A DNA stretch of 64,000 bases from Hevea brasiliensis (GCF_030052815.1 NC_079496.1:77489652-77553651); one strand, 5' to 3'; positions 1 to 12,071 are shown, numbered from the stretch's first letter. The notes: generated by a model not told the origin, from the sequence alone. A program made the numbers and translations.

Positions 1-930
1 ATTTAATTAATTAACTAAAGAGTTTAATTGATTAATTAAATAGGTTTGGTTTGCAATTAAATTGCAAAGTCCCTAGCATGACTTGAAACCAAATCTAGAT
101 TATTGGATGTATAGTATAAGTTAAATTTATATTTAAAGTGTTTAAATATGAATTTAATTAATGAGAAAATAATTAATAGAGATTAATTAATTTATTTATA
201 TTTGATATAAATTAGAAGAAGAAAAATAATTATTTTGGGTTAAGACTCAAAATTAAGACACAGGGGCATTTTGGTCATTTCGCTGTGTGACATGTGGCAC
301 TTAAACCTAGAGCTAATCAAAGGGTGACATGTGGCAAGGGTTTAATGTGTTAACCTAGCTATATAAGTGTTGTTATGAGAAAAATAAAACCAACCAGCAG
401 CCACTCCTCATTTGTCATGCCATTTTGAGGCTTTCCATCTCTTCTTCTTCATCTCTCATCAATTCAAAGAGATTAGCCATCAATCTCTTGAATTAAAAAT
501 ACTAGAAATCGTTTCTAGTGTCCTGTTTACATCTTTAATCTCTTAAAAGGCAGAACTTGATTTTCTAAATAATAGAAAAAGCTTTAGAAGCTGTTCAAGG
601 GCTGCCATAGGTGTTCTTGGTGTGGACAAACTAGAGGGACAATATTTGGTATCCTGAAGACGAATCTCAAAGGCGCAAATACGCTGCAGCGCATCAAAAG
701 GTTAGTGTAATTGTTCTTGATTTAATCTAGGGTTCTAAAATTAATCTGATTAATTTTAAAATCTTAAATGGCAAATACAGATCCAAAAACATATTAAAAG
801 AGTTTTAATATGTTGTTTATCATTGAAATCAAATAGATAAAAATAAATCTTGCATGATGCATGTGACCTTAGGTGAAAATTTTTGAATTCAATGGTATAA
901 TCTTGTATTTTTCACGCTTCCGTTCCTACA
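1..930 (+). repeat. Ty1-copia LTR, 3' part, cut by the window edge
   Basis: This stretch aligns along its whole length with the last kilobase of the two copia LTRs at 7348-9458 and 29708-31812. It shares the TATA region, the leader and the terminal ...TTCCTACA. It ends in CA at 930, after which Tat-like gypsy sequence resumes with CTAAA as the likely right copy of a TSD. It lacks about 120 bases present in the other copies, between the first TGTGGCAC (near 300) and TTAAACC. Whether it is a solo LTR or the 3' LTR of a full element to the left cannot be decided here. No gene is seen in it. Confidence 0.85.
360..366 (+). promoter_or_regulatory. Copia LTR TATA box
   Basis: TATATAA lies in the context AGCTATATAAGTG, identical to the context in both full LTRs. 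It follows CCAAT-like and ACATGTGG sequences. Start of transcription is inferred about 25-35 bases downstream. Confidence 0.5.
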
Positions 931-2068
931 CTAAAATGGGTTCATCTGCTTCTTTCGTCTCTTTCACAGGCTCTTCTTCAAGATCACTTTTATTGATGGC
1001 AATTATGGGACTCTCAAAGTTTACATAAGGGGTTTCAGAGTTGATTGGATTATTATGGCTAGGTTGGCCGATGGTCATGAAGAAATGAAAATGGATTATA
1101 TTAAAGATTGGATTTTTATAATGAACTTTCAAACGAAAATATTGACACAGAGTTTCTGAAAGTGCGCTATTAATTTGTTAATTGCTTAATCATAAGAAGA
1201 GGTCCATTTATAGAGTTACTCTTGACACCATGGACAAAGTAATCAAGTACTGATAACAAAATATACTTTACTCGAAATGAAGCATAGGGATATCCTCGGC
1301 TTCCCAATTGTCAAGCTCTTATTCCTCAGTGGTTGGTGAGATCAGTATTTCAGACATGGAGTCCAGGTGCAGGACATTGATATATGACTCTAAAGGAGAT
1401 TCTCCATCCTCTTCCTTTAAGTTCTTAATGATCGGTCTAGTAAAAATGTCTGAGATTTTCGGAACGTTTTTCCTCATTTCGAGAGGTCTATCAAATCTCT
1501 GATCCCTGAGTATGTTTCTCATCCTGAATCTTCTATCAGTCAAAGCATCTTCATCATATCCCAACCTTGAGTGACCATTTCTCTCAGTGGCTGACAAGGG
1601 TTCAATAATTCCTTATAGGGTGGCACCTAATCCCTTGCCTTTCTCATAGCCATTTTTCAGCATCACTTTTGCAACTATGGCTACAGCTCCCACGTCCCCC
1701 AGGGTAGTTCCTTGTAACTCTAATGCTTGAAATGGGCTTTCTAGGGATTGCTCAGTTGTTTCCACATAAGGAACTGACTGCGGCTTAGTGACTAGCATAG
1801 CTTCTTCTCCTCTCACCTTGATGATTTTGCCATTCATGACATATTTGATCCTTTGGTGCAGAGTTGAAGGCACCGCATTTGCTGAATGAATCCATGGCCT
1901 TCCCAACAGCATAGTATATGCTGGTTCAATATCCATTACCTGGAATGTTACATTTAAATTACATGCCTCAATTTGAAGTGGCAATCAATGTCTCTTAGCA
2001 CATTTCTCTTTGTGCCATTAAATGCCCTTACAATCATGGAACTTTGGCATACTCTAGAAGGGTCTACC
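931..2068 (-). pseudogene. Tat/Ogre-like Ty3-gypsy: protease end, G-patch and linker
   Basis: On the minus strand this piece continues the protease that begins at 6345-6702. It holds the flap-side motif LLGRPWIH (within 1613-1984), then a G-patch-like segment (VMLKNGYEKGKGLG) and an acidic linker (1319-1597 and 926-1132) with NFESPI. Order and motifs match the protease to pre-RT region of plant Tat-clade gypsy polyproteins. There are several in-frame stops and frame changes, so the copy is dead. RT, RNase H and integrase would lie left of the window. The 2069-6344 solo LTR separates it from the N-terminal half of the protease. Removing that LTR and one CTACC copy rejoins the reading. The exact clade is inferred from the G-patch. 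Confidence 0.75.
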
Positions 2069-5000
2069 TGTAACACCCCTCACCCGTCTACAGTGTAGCT
2101 GAGCAAGGCGTGCTACACGGCGTGCCAGAGCACCTGATCTTATCTAATTTCATTACAGTTCTTGATTTATTTATTCAAAAACTTTATTTAAGGTTTAGAC
2201 TATTTTTACTTTTATCAAAATCTAACTAATTTTGAAATTTCAAAAATTTAAACGATAATCTGACAACATGCCGACTGTAATTTGGACTAACAGTTCTTCT
2301 GAACCTTCCAAAAACAATTTCAATATATACTCAATTTCTCAAACTTAATAGTCTCAAAAATTTTCAAACATAATGTATCTCAATACAGTATCCAGATTTC
2401 TCAGAAATCTCATTAGATTTTCAACATCTCAATACTCACAAGTACAATCTCATTATATCTCAAATTCAATTCACATATTAAAATACTTACTTTGAGTAGC
2501 TTCCATAATTCATAGGTTAATTACATGAGTTTATTTTATACAAGATATACAAATAATTTACAATGTGCTAGGAATGAACAATATACATAACATGTGTAAA
2601 ATGAGCCCTATCTACATGCATTGCTGAGGAGGTGACAATCTTGAACTCTTCTGACACTTCTGCAGATCTGGACTCCAAAAATCTCAGTCGACAGTCTACT
2701 GGTTTTACCTTCAGTACCTGCGTGAGGAAGCAATTCCATCGCGCTAAGCATTTCTGCTTAGTGGTGCAATAGTATAACAAGAAATAATATATACAAGTAA
2801 AGAAAGAAATAAATCATAATTCAGATACTCAGGAATCAATTTAATTGGTATGGTATTTCTAGCATCAACGATCTCATATACTAGTTTGTTCCTCTTTGGA
2901 AGTGCTTAGTTTATAACTTTTTAGTAATATTATCCAGTATACAAATTATTCTAACTGTATTGTATTTCAAGTCTCTACGGTTCTGCAATTTATATTTTTG
3001 TTATGTTTCTTTTGCTAATCTCTTTTACTCATTCATTCAATACTTAATTTAATTATACTGAAATTTCATTATACTTCACTTAACTTAATTGTTTGAATTG
3101 AATAATATTTTAATTGACTGCCCATGTAGCCTATACACTGACCAGACTGGATAAATGGATATACTAGCACTGGGTACCTAGTACCTCGGGCCGTCACACC
3201 ATTGGTCACAAAGTGTCTCCTGGTGTACAAATAGTGTGGCTAAAAAGCCATATAATCAATCAGGCATTAAGCCGAGTATAATAACACAATTTGTATAGCC
3301 ATAGGCTATTAAAATCATAGTATGGCATAATAAGCCATAAAACACAATATGACGTAAAGTCATTGACAGAACAGCTGTCAGAATCCTATTGGCATGCCAA
3401 CCTATCCAAACTAGTCAACTAGGCAAATTAGGGCATATTACAATATTACATATTTAATTCTTTATTCATAGGGTTTATACATCTTTATGCCTTTCACTGG
3501 TCAATAAAATTATTGACCTTTTTATGCATCATGGATAGGTTAATTCTAGCATCAACATGTCACAATTTACAATTCAATATGTTGTCAATATAATGCAATT
3601 TACCCTTTTCACAAGTTGGCATTCATTGCCAAATCACTTCAAGCATCATTTTATGTAATTACCAATTTTCAATTTTAGTATGCTAGATTGGTCTAGCTTA
3701 AAGTCCTATTTCCCTTGGTTTTTAGCTTCTGGTCAAAGAAGCAAAATTGTAGCTCTATGTCTTATTGCACGCAGGGCAAAATTTTAGGTCATTCGGAGTT
3801 GTATAGACCAAGATATGGTCAATTTACTAAAGCTGGACAGATTGCACCTTTAGTGCAAAATTTGGTCAGTTTCTCAATTTTTGTGTGCTAGATTTGTCTA
3901 GCTTAAAGTCCTATTTCTCTTGGTACTATTCCCTTCAGTTCATTTCATTAGTCAACCTATAATGTTGACCATGGATGCGTGCTATGTGAGTCAATTCTAA
4001 TGTTACCAATATGTCACATTTTATAGCCCTTTAGTGTTGGTATATGTTACCAATTTCATTTCCAAGTGTATTGCATTTTATTGCAATTTACTAGATTTCG
4101 GTGTACTATTTTGACCTAGCCGGACGACCTAGTTCCCTCGATTTTCAGGTTTCGGTCCAAACTACAAACTTGTAGGTCTATGTCTTATTGCACGTGGGGT
4201 AAAATTTCAGATCATTCTGAGTTGTGTAGACCAAGATATGGTCAATTTACTAAAGCTAGACAGAATGTATCAAAATTGGTCACTTTAGGTCATTTTAGGT
4301 CATTTTAGGTTCGGCCAGTTTTTAGACCTGAACTTGTGCAAGCTTTTTAACTTGCTTATGGTCATTTCTAGGCTTAGGTGTCTTCATAAGACTTGTAGAT
4401 ATAGGTCTTAATTAATCATGGTTAAAATTTCAGGTCAATTGGACCTGTTTTGAGTGAGTTATGGCCTAAACACTAACTTTTGCCCAAATGGTCAGTTTTC
4501 AGGCTTTAAATGCACTAATCCGTATTTGGTCACTTTTTAAGGTCAGTTTCTAGGCAGAAAGTTGGCCTATTTGGTGTCTAGTTTCACCCCCCATTGGACT
4601 CATACCAATTGGGTTCACAGTTTGGCACTTATGGCCTAATTTAGGTGCTGCATTCAATACACAACCTGCACAAAGATCATATACTCCCAATTTAATGTTC
4701 CTTCTCCTCCTCATTACTACAATATTCAATCAACAACACTTCCATACATCTATTGTACACAATTCCAGCAACAATTCTGAGCAGAATGTTCAAGTGCTCA
4801 ATGCTCACAATTCATCATTAAGTTCAACATTCACTTCCACCAAAATTTAACATACTTCAATGTCAATATTACACATACACTTCAACATTTTCATACTTCA
4901 ATGTCACTTACACTTGCTGCCCAAAATTTAACATTAGCATATACCATTAATAATCACATGTTCACACACAAATTCATGCTATTAGGGGCTGCCAAACATG

Positions 5001-6344
5001 GCAGTTTGCTCAAGGCATCAAGGTTCCATTTCACACCCTTAATTTAAACACTACATGCACATACTTAAATACAAACTTACTACAAATTTCATTTGAATTA
5101 ATCAACCTTCATTTTCATTCATTAGAAGTAAAAATAACTCAAGCTCAACAAGGGTTCATGGCTACCTAAAATGAAGCAACAACACAAATCTCCAATAATT
5201 GTTTCAAACCATAATTTAAATTTCTCAATTTCAATCAATTCAAGTCCTAGCACTTCCCATACATATACCCATATCAAACATCATCTTTAAACTCATCTAC
5301 ATCATTTAAACACATCAAAATCCCATGAATGTCTTGGCTGCCGAAATGAAGGGCTCACCAAATATACATTAATTTACTCAATTTCTTCACAAATCAACTC
5401 ACCCAAAGCTCAAAACAAGATCTAATGAAAGAAAATGGGGAGATTAAGCACTAACCTCAACTTGGGCTTAATTAAACTTCACCAAAACTCCTCTTTCTTG
5501 CTTCCTACATGCTGCCCATGATGTGTAGACCAAGTTTAATGAAGATACTTGCATGGAATCATGGCTTGATCAATGGTGCATGAAGGCTTGTATATGGGGC
5601 AGCCATGGATGAAGCTTGGAGAAATATCAATTCGGCAAAGAAGAATAATGAGGAAGAAGATGAATAGTGGAAAAATCTGTCCTAGTGGTCCTTATATACT
5701 CCACTAATGCCCCACTAATCACAATTAAAAATTACATTAATTCATAATTTCCTTTAATTGCAATTATGCCCTCCAATTCCCTTAAATTACATGTTATCTT
5801 GAATTTCATTTTTCATGGGATTTTTAAAATATAATACCACTTGTTTTTCATGGACATTTAAGTCAAAAGTCAACTCTAGGTGTCAATTGACCAAAATGCC
5901 CCTCTTCGGGTCAAGTTCGGACTTTTTCGGTAACACCGATTTACTCCTTGTACCGTCAATTTCTTTAATTTTTATTTTTTTCATTTATACTAACTTTCTA
6001 ATTTTTCTTTGACATTTTCAATGTCAATTACACCTCAGCAAACCTTTGATTATGTCCTGAAAATATTTCTCGGGGTTTCCCCGCGTCCAGGGTTAGTCAA
6101 CGATCCTCGCCGTAACTTCCCAGTGCGGTCACCCATCGCTATGGGTTTGGCTCGTTTAACTTATTCACATTTTCTCTCTTTCATTTTTGTTTGATTTTTC
6201 TTGTATTTTCTTTTTATTTATTTCATCATTATATGTCTGTTCACTATCACCGAAGTGTAGTTCCAGACATTCTGACTTGCCTGGACTGTTATTTGGTCAC
6301 TAGAGCAACAGAACGTACAGAACACGTACAGTGGGGATGTTACA
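2069..6344 (-). mobile_element. Solo LTR of a chromovirus-like Ty3-gypsy, 4276 bp
   Basis: It begins TGTAACACCCC and ends GGGGATGTTACA, flanked by the 5-bp duplication CTACC (2064-2068 and 6345-6349). There is no internal region, so it is a solo LTR from LTR-LTR recombination. Orientation is minus, from similarity of its left end to the 5'-leader side of the chromovirus at 13403-24445. It shares family signatures: palindrome TTGGCATGCCAA (3389-3400), the TAAGCA/TGCTTA stem-loop (2743-2762), and GGTCACCCATCGCTATGG (6127-6144). A short repeat of TTTTAGGTCA occurs near 4281-4308. Small open frames inside are LTR noise. It sits in the gypsy protease reading frame. Confidence 0.92.
5691..5698 (-). 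promoter_or_regulatory. Putative TATA box of the 2069-6344 LTR
   Basis: On the minus strand the sequence reads TATATAAG, about 650 bases from the LTR's 5' end and followed by a pyrimidine-rich leader. This is a typical place for an LTR core promoter. Function is inferred only. Confidence 0.4.
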
Positions 6345-7347
6345 CTACCAGGAGGTTTGCCAGAGTTGCATTGGGCAAGGCATTAAGTGCTGAGCCATTG
6401 TCAATTAGAACTTTAGCAACCAAACATCCTTTACACTTAATTGTAACATGCAGAGCTTTGGTATGCTTCCAACTAGCTGGGTCTATTTCGTCTTCTGAGA
6501 AAGTGATGAAATTGGATGCCTGAATCTGTCCAACTATCTTTTCAAATTGCCCCAGTGTGATGTCAGGGGTTACAAAAGCCTGGTCTAGAACCTTCTGTAC
6601 AACATGGCGATGCACTTTTGAGCTCAACATTAATGACAGCAAGGAGATTCGAGAAGGTGTCTTCTTTAATTGTTCAATCACATCATACTTACTCTGCGTC
6701 ATGATTTACAACAACAGTTCATCTTCTTCCTTCCTCTCACTGGATTCTCCTCTCTCTACTACTTTCCCCACCTTTTCCCCATTCTCAGGTGACTCTCCTA
6801 CTTTTGCTTTCCCTTCACTTTGTTTTTCATTAGTGCCGTAACACCTCCCACTTCTAGTAATAAATTCTACTTCTAAATCTGGTGAGTCATTTGTTAGGGC
6901 AAGTTCTGATGCGAATTGGAGAGCAGAGTCATTGGAGGGGCCTGTATAGGTCATTTTAAAGTGAGTATGAGGGGTGAAACATGGTTTAGGGGTGGTGATG
7001 GGTTGAGTGTAGGCATGGTTGAGGGTAGGGATGGAAGTACTACTGGATGCACTCTATGTATAAACTTGAAAATTATAATTCCAAGGCACAACATGGGTAT
7101 TGGTGACTGGCAGCTGTGGTGGGGTACGTATGATTGTCAAGGGTGGTGCTGGCGGTGTTGATGTGGTGGGAACATAAAAAACCATTTTTGGAGCAGATCT
7201 TGAGATGTCTTCATCATAGATGGCGGTGTTCACTTCCTTTTCTTCTTTTGACTTTAATTGACACCTCAAGATTTTCAGTGATATCATCCTTCAGATTTCC
7301 TCATTGAATTCATTACAATTCTGGAACTTGTGATTGGTTGCTCCATC
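6345..7347 (-). pseudogene. Tat/Ogre-like Ty3-gypsy: gag-protease linker and protease start
   Basis: Three minus-strand frames (7054-7287, 6706-6954, 6340-6702) give consecutive parts of one polyprotein. They are a proline-rich gag tail, an acidic linker with VEFITRSGRCYG, and the N-terminal half of a retropepsin. The latter carries the active-site-like LIDNGSALN in place of the canonical DTG/DSG, as in Tat-type elements. Stops separate the frames, so it is a pseudogene. The right end joins 31818-32390 once the copia element and one CCATC copy are removed, giving a continuous read through GCPYHDG and then ATNHKFQNC. The left end continues at 2068. It was once a gag-protease polyprotein. Confidence 0.78.
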
Positions 7348-9458
7348 TGTTAGTAGTATGCCCCAGAGCATATCATTTAGTATATATCTTGTACATGTTT
7401 TTATTAATAAAATGCATTTCCACTTTTTCGTTTATATAATATATTTATGTGTAATAGAAAAGGTCCATTGATATTTTGTTAGAAATTCTATTCTTATGTT
7501 GCCAGGAATATGAGTGACGGTATTTCTAGTACAAAGTATCATAAATAGGTTCACAATCGAGGATACTTCATAATAAGGACATGACTTATCCAGAAAGATT
7601 GTATTCATGTTTATTCCTAAGTTATTTATATGAGATATAAATAAGATGGAATGGTGAGTCTCATGCCATATAACAAACATGATAGGCACTTATACATGAT
7701 AAGTAGGCCGAACCAGTGACGTTTATGACAAGCACATGGAGTTTACTCTTGTCAATGTATTGTCATAAATCATATTAGTGCATATAATCTTTAGACCTGA
7801 GATAGCATAGTTATCTTGTATATAGGTGGTTTGAGTTTGATACTGCTTTCATACTTGTACTATGTATGGGTATAATGTGTTGGCTCCTACTAATTATACA
7901 TGGAGGTAGGTGTTGATCTAGATGGAACTTGTTCCTCTAAGTAAATAGAGATAAAACCCTATGTTCATTTAATTGTTATTGATGTTTCAAGTTCCTGGCC
8001 AGGACAGATAGATTTATTCAGAAAGAGTTTCTGATGAGAAAATCTTTTTAATCAAGAACTAGAATTAAGAGAGAACATAATATTCATAGCAAATAGGGTT
8101 TGACATAAATCATGACTCCAGCTTGAGTTGGGATTTTGTAACAGAGAGATTCTAGTGCATGGTAACATATGATTATAGGTTCATTTAAGGTAAACCTTAT
8201 TACTAATTGGGTGGCCATGGCATGCTATCCTATGTGTTAACCATGGTCTATGAAGTGCATAAAATGATTTAAAGAAATCATTTATAGTAAGAAAGAGTTC
8301 TGATGATATTAAGAGTTGATATCATGTCTCATTGTCAATTAGTGATGAGCCTAGTAAGTCACACACATACACAAGTTATCACTAAATTAAATGTGATTTA
8401 ATTAATTAATTAAAGAGTTTAATTGATTAATTAAATAGATTTGGTTTGCAATTAGATTGCAAAGTCCCTAGCATGACTTGAAACCAAATTTAGGTTATTG
8501 GATGTACAGTATAAGTTAAATTTAAATTTAAAGTGTTTAAATATGAATTTAATTAATGAGAAATTAATTAATAAAGATTAATTAATTAATTAATTAATTA
8601 ATATTTGATATAAATTGATTAGAAGAAGAGAAATAATTATTTTGGATTGAGAACTCAAAATTAAGACACAGGGGCATTTTGGTCATTTCACAGGGTGACA
8701 TGTGGCACCGTGAGATGGTGACACATGGCATTACACATAAGCTTGCCAAATGTTTTTAATCATGTAAGATGATTAAAATTAAGATTAAATATAGGTTTGA
8801 CACTTGGCACAATGTGATTGAGTCAATTAAACCTAGAACCAATCAGAGGGTGACATGTGGCAAGGGTTTAATATGTTAACCTAGCTATATAAGTGTTGTT
8901 ATGAAAAGAAAAAAACACAACCAGTAGCTGATACCCTTGGTGCCTCCACCCAAGAGACTCTCCCCTCTCTTCATCTTCTTCTCTCATCTATTCCAAGAGA
9001 TTAGCAAATAATCTCTTGAATTGAAAATACTAGAAATTGTTTATAGTGTCCTGTTTACATCTTTAATCTCTTAAAAGGCAAACCTTGATTTTTGTAATTA
9101 ATAAAAAATGCTTTAGAAGCTATTTAAGGGATGCCATAGGTAAACTTGGTGTGGACAAGCTAGAGGGACAACATCTGGTGTCCTAAAGATGCATCCCAAA
9201 GGCACAAATACACTGCAGTGCATCAAGAGGTTAGTGCATTTGTTCTTGATCTAATCTAGGGTTCTAAAATTAATCAGATTAATTTCAAAATCTTAAATGG
9301 CAAATACAGATCCAAAAACATATTGAAAGTGTTTTAACATGTTGTTGATCATTGAAATCAAATAGATAAAAATAAATCTTACATGATGCATGTGACCCTA
9401 AGTGAAATTTTTAAATTCAATGGTATAAACTTGTGTTTTTCATGCTTCTGCTCCTTCA
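7348..9458 (+). repeat. Copia 5' LTR
   Basis: It starts TGTTAGTAGTATGCCC and ends ...CTCCTTCA, matching 29708-31812 along its length. It contains ATTA-rich tracts, including a TTAA/TAAT microsatellite near 8578-8601, a CCAAT motif (8839-8843), the E-box-like ACATGTGG and a TATA box (8886-8892). Sequence downstream of about 8920 would be R and U5. No gene. Confidence 0.95.
8839..8892 (+). promoter_or_regulatory. Copia LTR core promoter: CCAAT plus TATA
   Basis: CCAAT lies at 8839-8843, then TGACATGTGGCA, then TATATAA at 8886-8892. The same arrangement occurs in the 3' LTR (TATATAA 31241-31247) and in the partial LTR at 360-366. Conservation across three copies supports a promoter; activity is inferred. 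Confidence 0.55.
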
Positions 9459-9460
9459 AT

Positions 9461-9473
9461 TGGTATCAGAGCC
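9461..9473 (+). other. Copia primer-binding site (initiator Met tRNA)
   Basis: TGGTATCAGAGCC begins two bases after the 5' LTR end. It is complementary to the 3' end of plant initiator methionine tRNA, the usual primer for copia reverse transcription. Confidence 0.93.
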
Positions 9474-9719
9474 ACTATATTTGCCATTTAGATTGATTAT
9501 ATGATTTAATTGTGTGTTTTGATCATGAGATGATTTATCCATTGCTAGTTGCAATGGATGTGTGGCGGCTTGCTTGAAGAACACCATCAATGGTGTGCAT
9601 GGTTTAGGCTTCATGGCTGGTGCAAGGTTTGGCTTTTTAATTATGCAATTTTTGTATGATCTAAGGCCTATCCTATGACTAATTAAAGTTTTTAATTAGT
9701 AGTTTTAATCACACAATTA

Positions 9720-10022
9720 AATTTTGATTCACATCAGAATTTTAAAAATTGTTTGAATGTGATTCAAATCTGAATTTTAAAAGTTGTTTGAATGTGATTC
9801 GAATCTGAATTTTTAAAGTTGCTTGAATCATATTTAAATCTGATTTACTAAAGTTGTTTGAATAATATTCAAATCTGAATTTTTAAAAATTGTTTGAATT
9901 TGATTCAAATCTGATTTTTAAAAATTGTTTGAATGAGATTCAAATCTGAATTTTTAAATTTGTTTGAATGAGATTCAAATCTGAATTTTTAAATTTGTTT
10001 GAATCATATTCAAATCTGGATT
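9720..10022 (+). repeat. Minisatellite in copia leader, about 35-bp unit, about 8 copies
   Basis: The unit is roughly TTGTTTGAATGNGATTCAAA followed by TCTGAATTTTTAAA. About eight diverged copies run head to tail. Each unit holds TTGAAT...ATTCAA, an imperfect inverted repeat. The array is confined to the leader. Confidence 0.85.
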
Positions 10023-10426
10023 TTTAAGTTGAATATGAGATATTCAATTTAATTTAAGTATGCATGTTTTATTTAATTGTTAAATAGTGATATGCATTAT
10101 GGATGATCATGGAGTATAAAAGACCAATGTGATTGTATTTATTTCTTTTATGTTTCTTTGGGATTGTAAATTATTTAATTTATTTTAATTTATTTTGGGC
10201 ATGTATTATTAAGTTTGTAATAATTTTTGGGTTGTAATTTCATTTATTTAAGGTCTTGTAAATTCGCCTTAGTATGCCAAGGGTTACTATGTAATTGGAT
10301 TGCAAGAAAAATAAGGAGGTCAAGAGCATTGATGGGACCAATGTGAGGAATTCAAAATCAAGTGTTGATTGTATACTCCTTCAGCAACTCTTGTAAAATG
10401 AATGAATGAAATGTGCCTAGGAATGC

Positions 10427-10501
10427 TATGATCATGGACTTTCTAAGGGATTCAATTCTTGGTGGCTCAGAATTGAATCCCTTAGAAAGTTCATGATCAT
10501 A
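10427..10501 (+). other. Near-perfect 33-bp hairpin in copia leader
   Basis: Arms 10427-10459 and 10469-10501 are reverse complements with a single mismatch, which would be a G-U pair in RNA. They enclose the 9-base loop TGGTGGCTC. The left arm ends in GGGATTCAATTCT and the right arm starts AGAATTGAATCCC. It is much longer than chance would give. It could be an RNA packaging or dimerization element, a small-RNA precursor, or a relic of a tiny inverted-repeat insertion. Confidence 0.9.
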
Positions 10502-10809
10502 CCATATTTACTGCTTATCCATGAATGCATGAGATGTATGGGAATGCATGCTATTATATGACATATGCATGCTAAATGGATAATATACAAAGTGAGAACT
10601 TAATAGTAATTAAGATGACCACAAAATCTTCCAAACAAATAATTAAGTTGGAAATGTTATAATTAAAGTAATTATAACATGGGCCCTTCATTGAGGCAAT
10701 TATTTTAAGAAATTTTAAATACTTGCATAAGATGCAATTAATTTAACAGATTTTCTTAAGAATAATTGTTAAGCATGAGATGTTGTAAATATGTAAATGG
10801 TTTGGTGGC

Positions 10810-11030
10810 CAATATTGGATGTACTTGAGGACATTAACAGTATTTGCATAATTACTAGCTTAATGGGATCAACTTAGCTAATGCAAGATAAGTCAATAAT
10901 GGATGTACCTGAGATTTTGAGCATTAGGGGCTAGGTAAAGGATTGAACCTCACATGAGATGTGATGGGCAAGGAGTTGCTCACTTATAGTTTATTGTAAT
11001 TCCAATAATGGATGTACCTGAGGATGATCA
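10810..11030 (+). repeat. Three dispersed copies of TGGATGTACCTGAG
   Basis: Copies occur near 10817 (TGGATGTACTTGAGG), 10901 and 11009 (both AATAATGGATGTACCTGAG). Spacings are about 84 and 108 bases. They sit just upstream of gag. Meaning unknown. Confidence 0.7.
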
Positions 11031-11225
11031 ATAGAATTATAAGAATTCAATCACCCACTAGAAAATCCATCCAACTATGATTTTCGCTTTCTATTTTGGA
11101 AGTGTAGGATTCGTTAAGTTAGTGGGAGAACCAATTTGATTAAAAGACCATAATCATTTTAGTTCATTATATGATACATTTACTAATTAATCTGGTTATT
11201 TTCTACAGTTAATTTTCTGATAATA

Positions 11226-12071
11226 ATGAGCACAGAACAACCGCCACCATCTAATATCCTTGCAAGCATACTTGATTGCAATAGGTTGACAGGACCTAAT
11301 CTATCCGATTGGCTAAGAAATTTGAAACTTGTCCTGAACCTTGAACATATAGGATATGTTCTAGCTTCAAATGTTCCTGGTCCCTTACCTCCAGAGGCCA
11401 CTCAAGAGGAACATAAAACTTTGGACAAGTGGAAGGAGCATGATATGAGAGCTAAGTGTTACATGCTTGCTTCCATGAGTAATAAGTTACAGAAGCAGCA
11501 TGAGAACATGTAGAGTGCAAGTGAGATGCTCCTTCACCTACAAGAGTTGTATGGTGAGCATAGCAAGAATGCTAGGTATGAGATATCTAGGCAGCTGTTC
11601 CGCATGAGGATGTCTGAGAGACAGAATGTTAGGGATCATGTCCACAAGATGATTTGGCTGATTGAGCAGCTGGAACATCTTGACTTCAACATGGATTTCC
11701 AACTGCAGATGGATTTGATCCTTCAGTCCCTTTCTGAGTCTTTTGGGAATTTTGTGACAAATTTCCATATGACTAAATAGGAATGCACCTTAGCTGGTTT
11801 ACTCACCATGCTGGTTATTGCCCAAAAGAATATGTCGGGCAATAAAGGAAAAGAGGTTGCTTTGATTGCATCTTCTTCTACTGGAAAGTCTAACAAGAAA
11901 AAGAGCAATAAGAAAAAGAAATCTCAGATTCCTGGTCCTTCCAAGAAAATAGCTAAACAAAAAGGAAAGACTAAAGTTGATGGAGGCAAAGGAAAGTATT
12001 TCCACTGCCAGAAGGATGGGCACTGGAAAAGGAACTGCCCAGAGTATCTTGCTACTCTAAAGGACAAGTAG
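11226..12071 (+). pseudogene. gag: Copia gag (capsid and nucleocapsid), stops inside
   Basis: Gag would form the virus-like particle. The frame opens with ATG at 11226 and gives a copia capsid-type helical protein (LTGPNLSDWLRNLKLVL near the N-terminus). A basic stretch rich in KKK follows, then a zinc knuckle at the C-end. The knuckle reads YFHCQKDGHWKRNC: the first Cys of the CX2CX4HX4C motif is replaced by Tyr, probably by one G-to-A change. In-frame TAG codons at 11511-11513, 11778-11780 and 12069-12071 break it, with no frameshift. The start is the first ATG in frame with the capsid homology and follows the long leader. Protease follows in the same frame, as in copia polyproteins. Non-functional. 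Confidence 0.9.

Larger units (their letters stand above)
9474..11225 (+). other. Copia 5' leader, about 1.75 kb, noncoding
   Basis: This stretch between primer site and gag has no convincing open frame. It holds a 35-bp-period minisatellite (about 9720-10022), a long hairpin (10427-10501) and three copies of a TGGATGTACCTGAG motif between 10810 and 11030. The retroviral packaging signal is expected in this region, so structured RNA here is plausible but unproven. Confidence 0.7.

Noticed and set aside
2069..6344. DNA transposon with TGTAACACCC terminal inverted repeats
   Set aside because: The 5-bp TSD, no transposase, and the same ends on LTRs that flank gag-pol with primer site and purine tract show it is a solo LTR.
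11183..11401. Minus-strand frames opposite copia gag (also 11538, 11723, 11799)
   Set aside because: Shadows of the gag coding strand.
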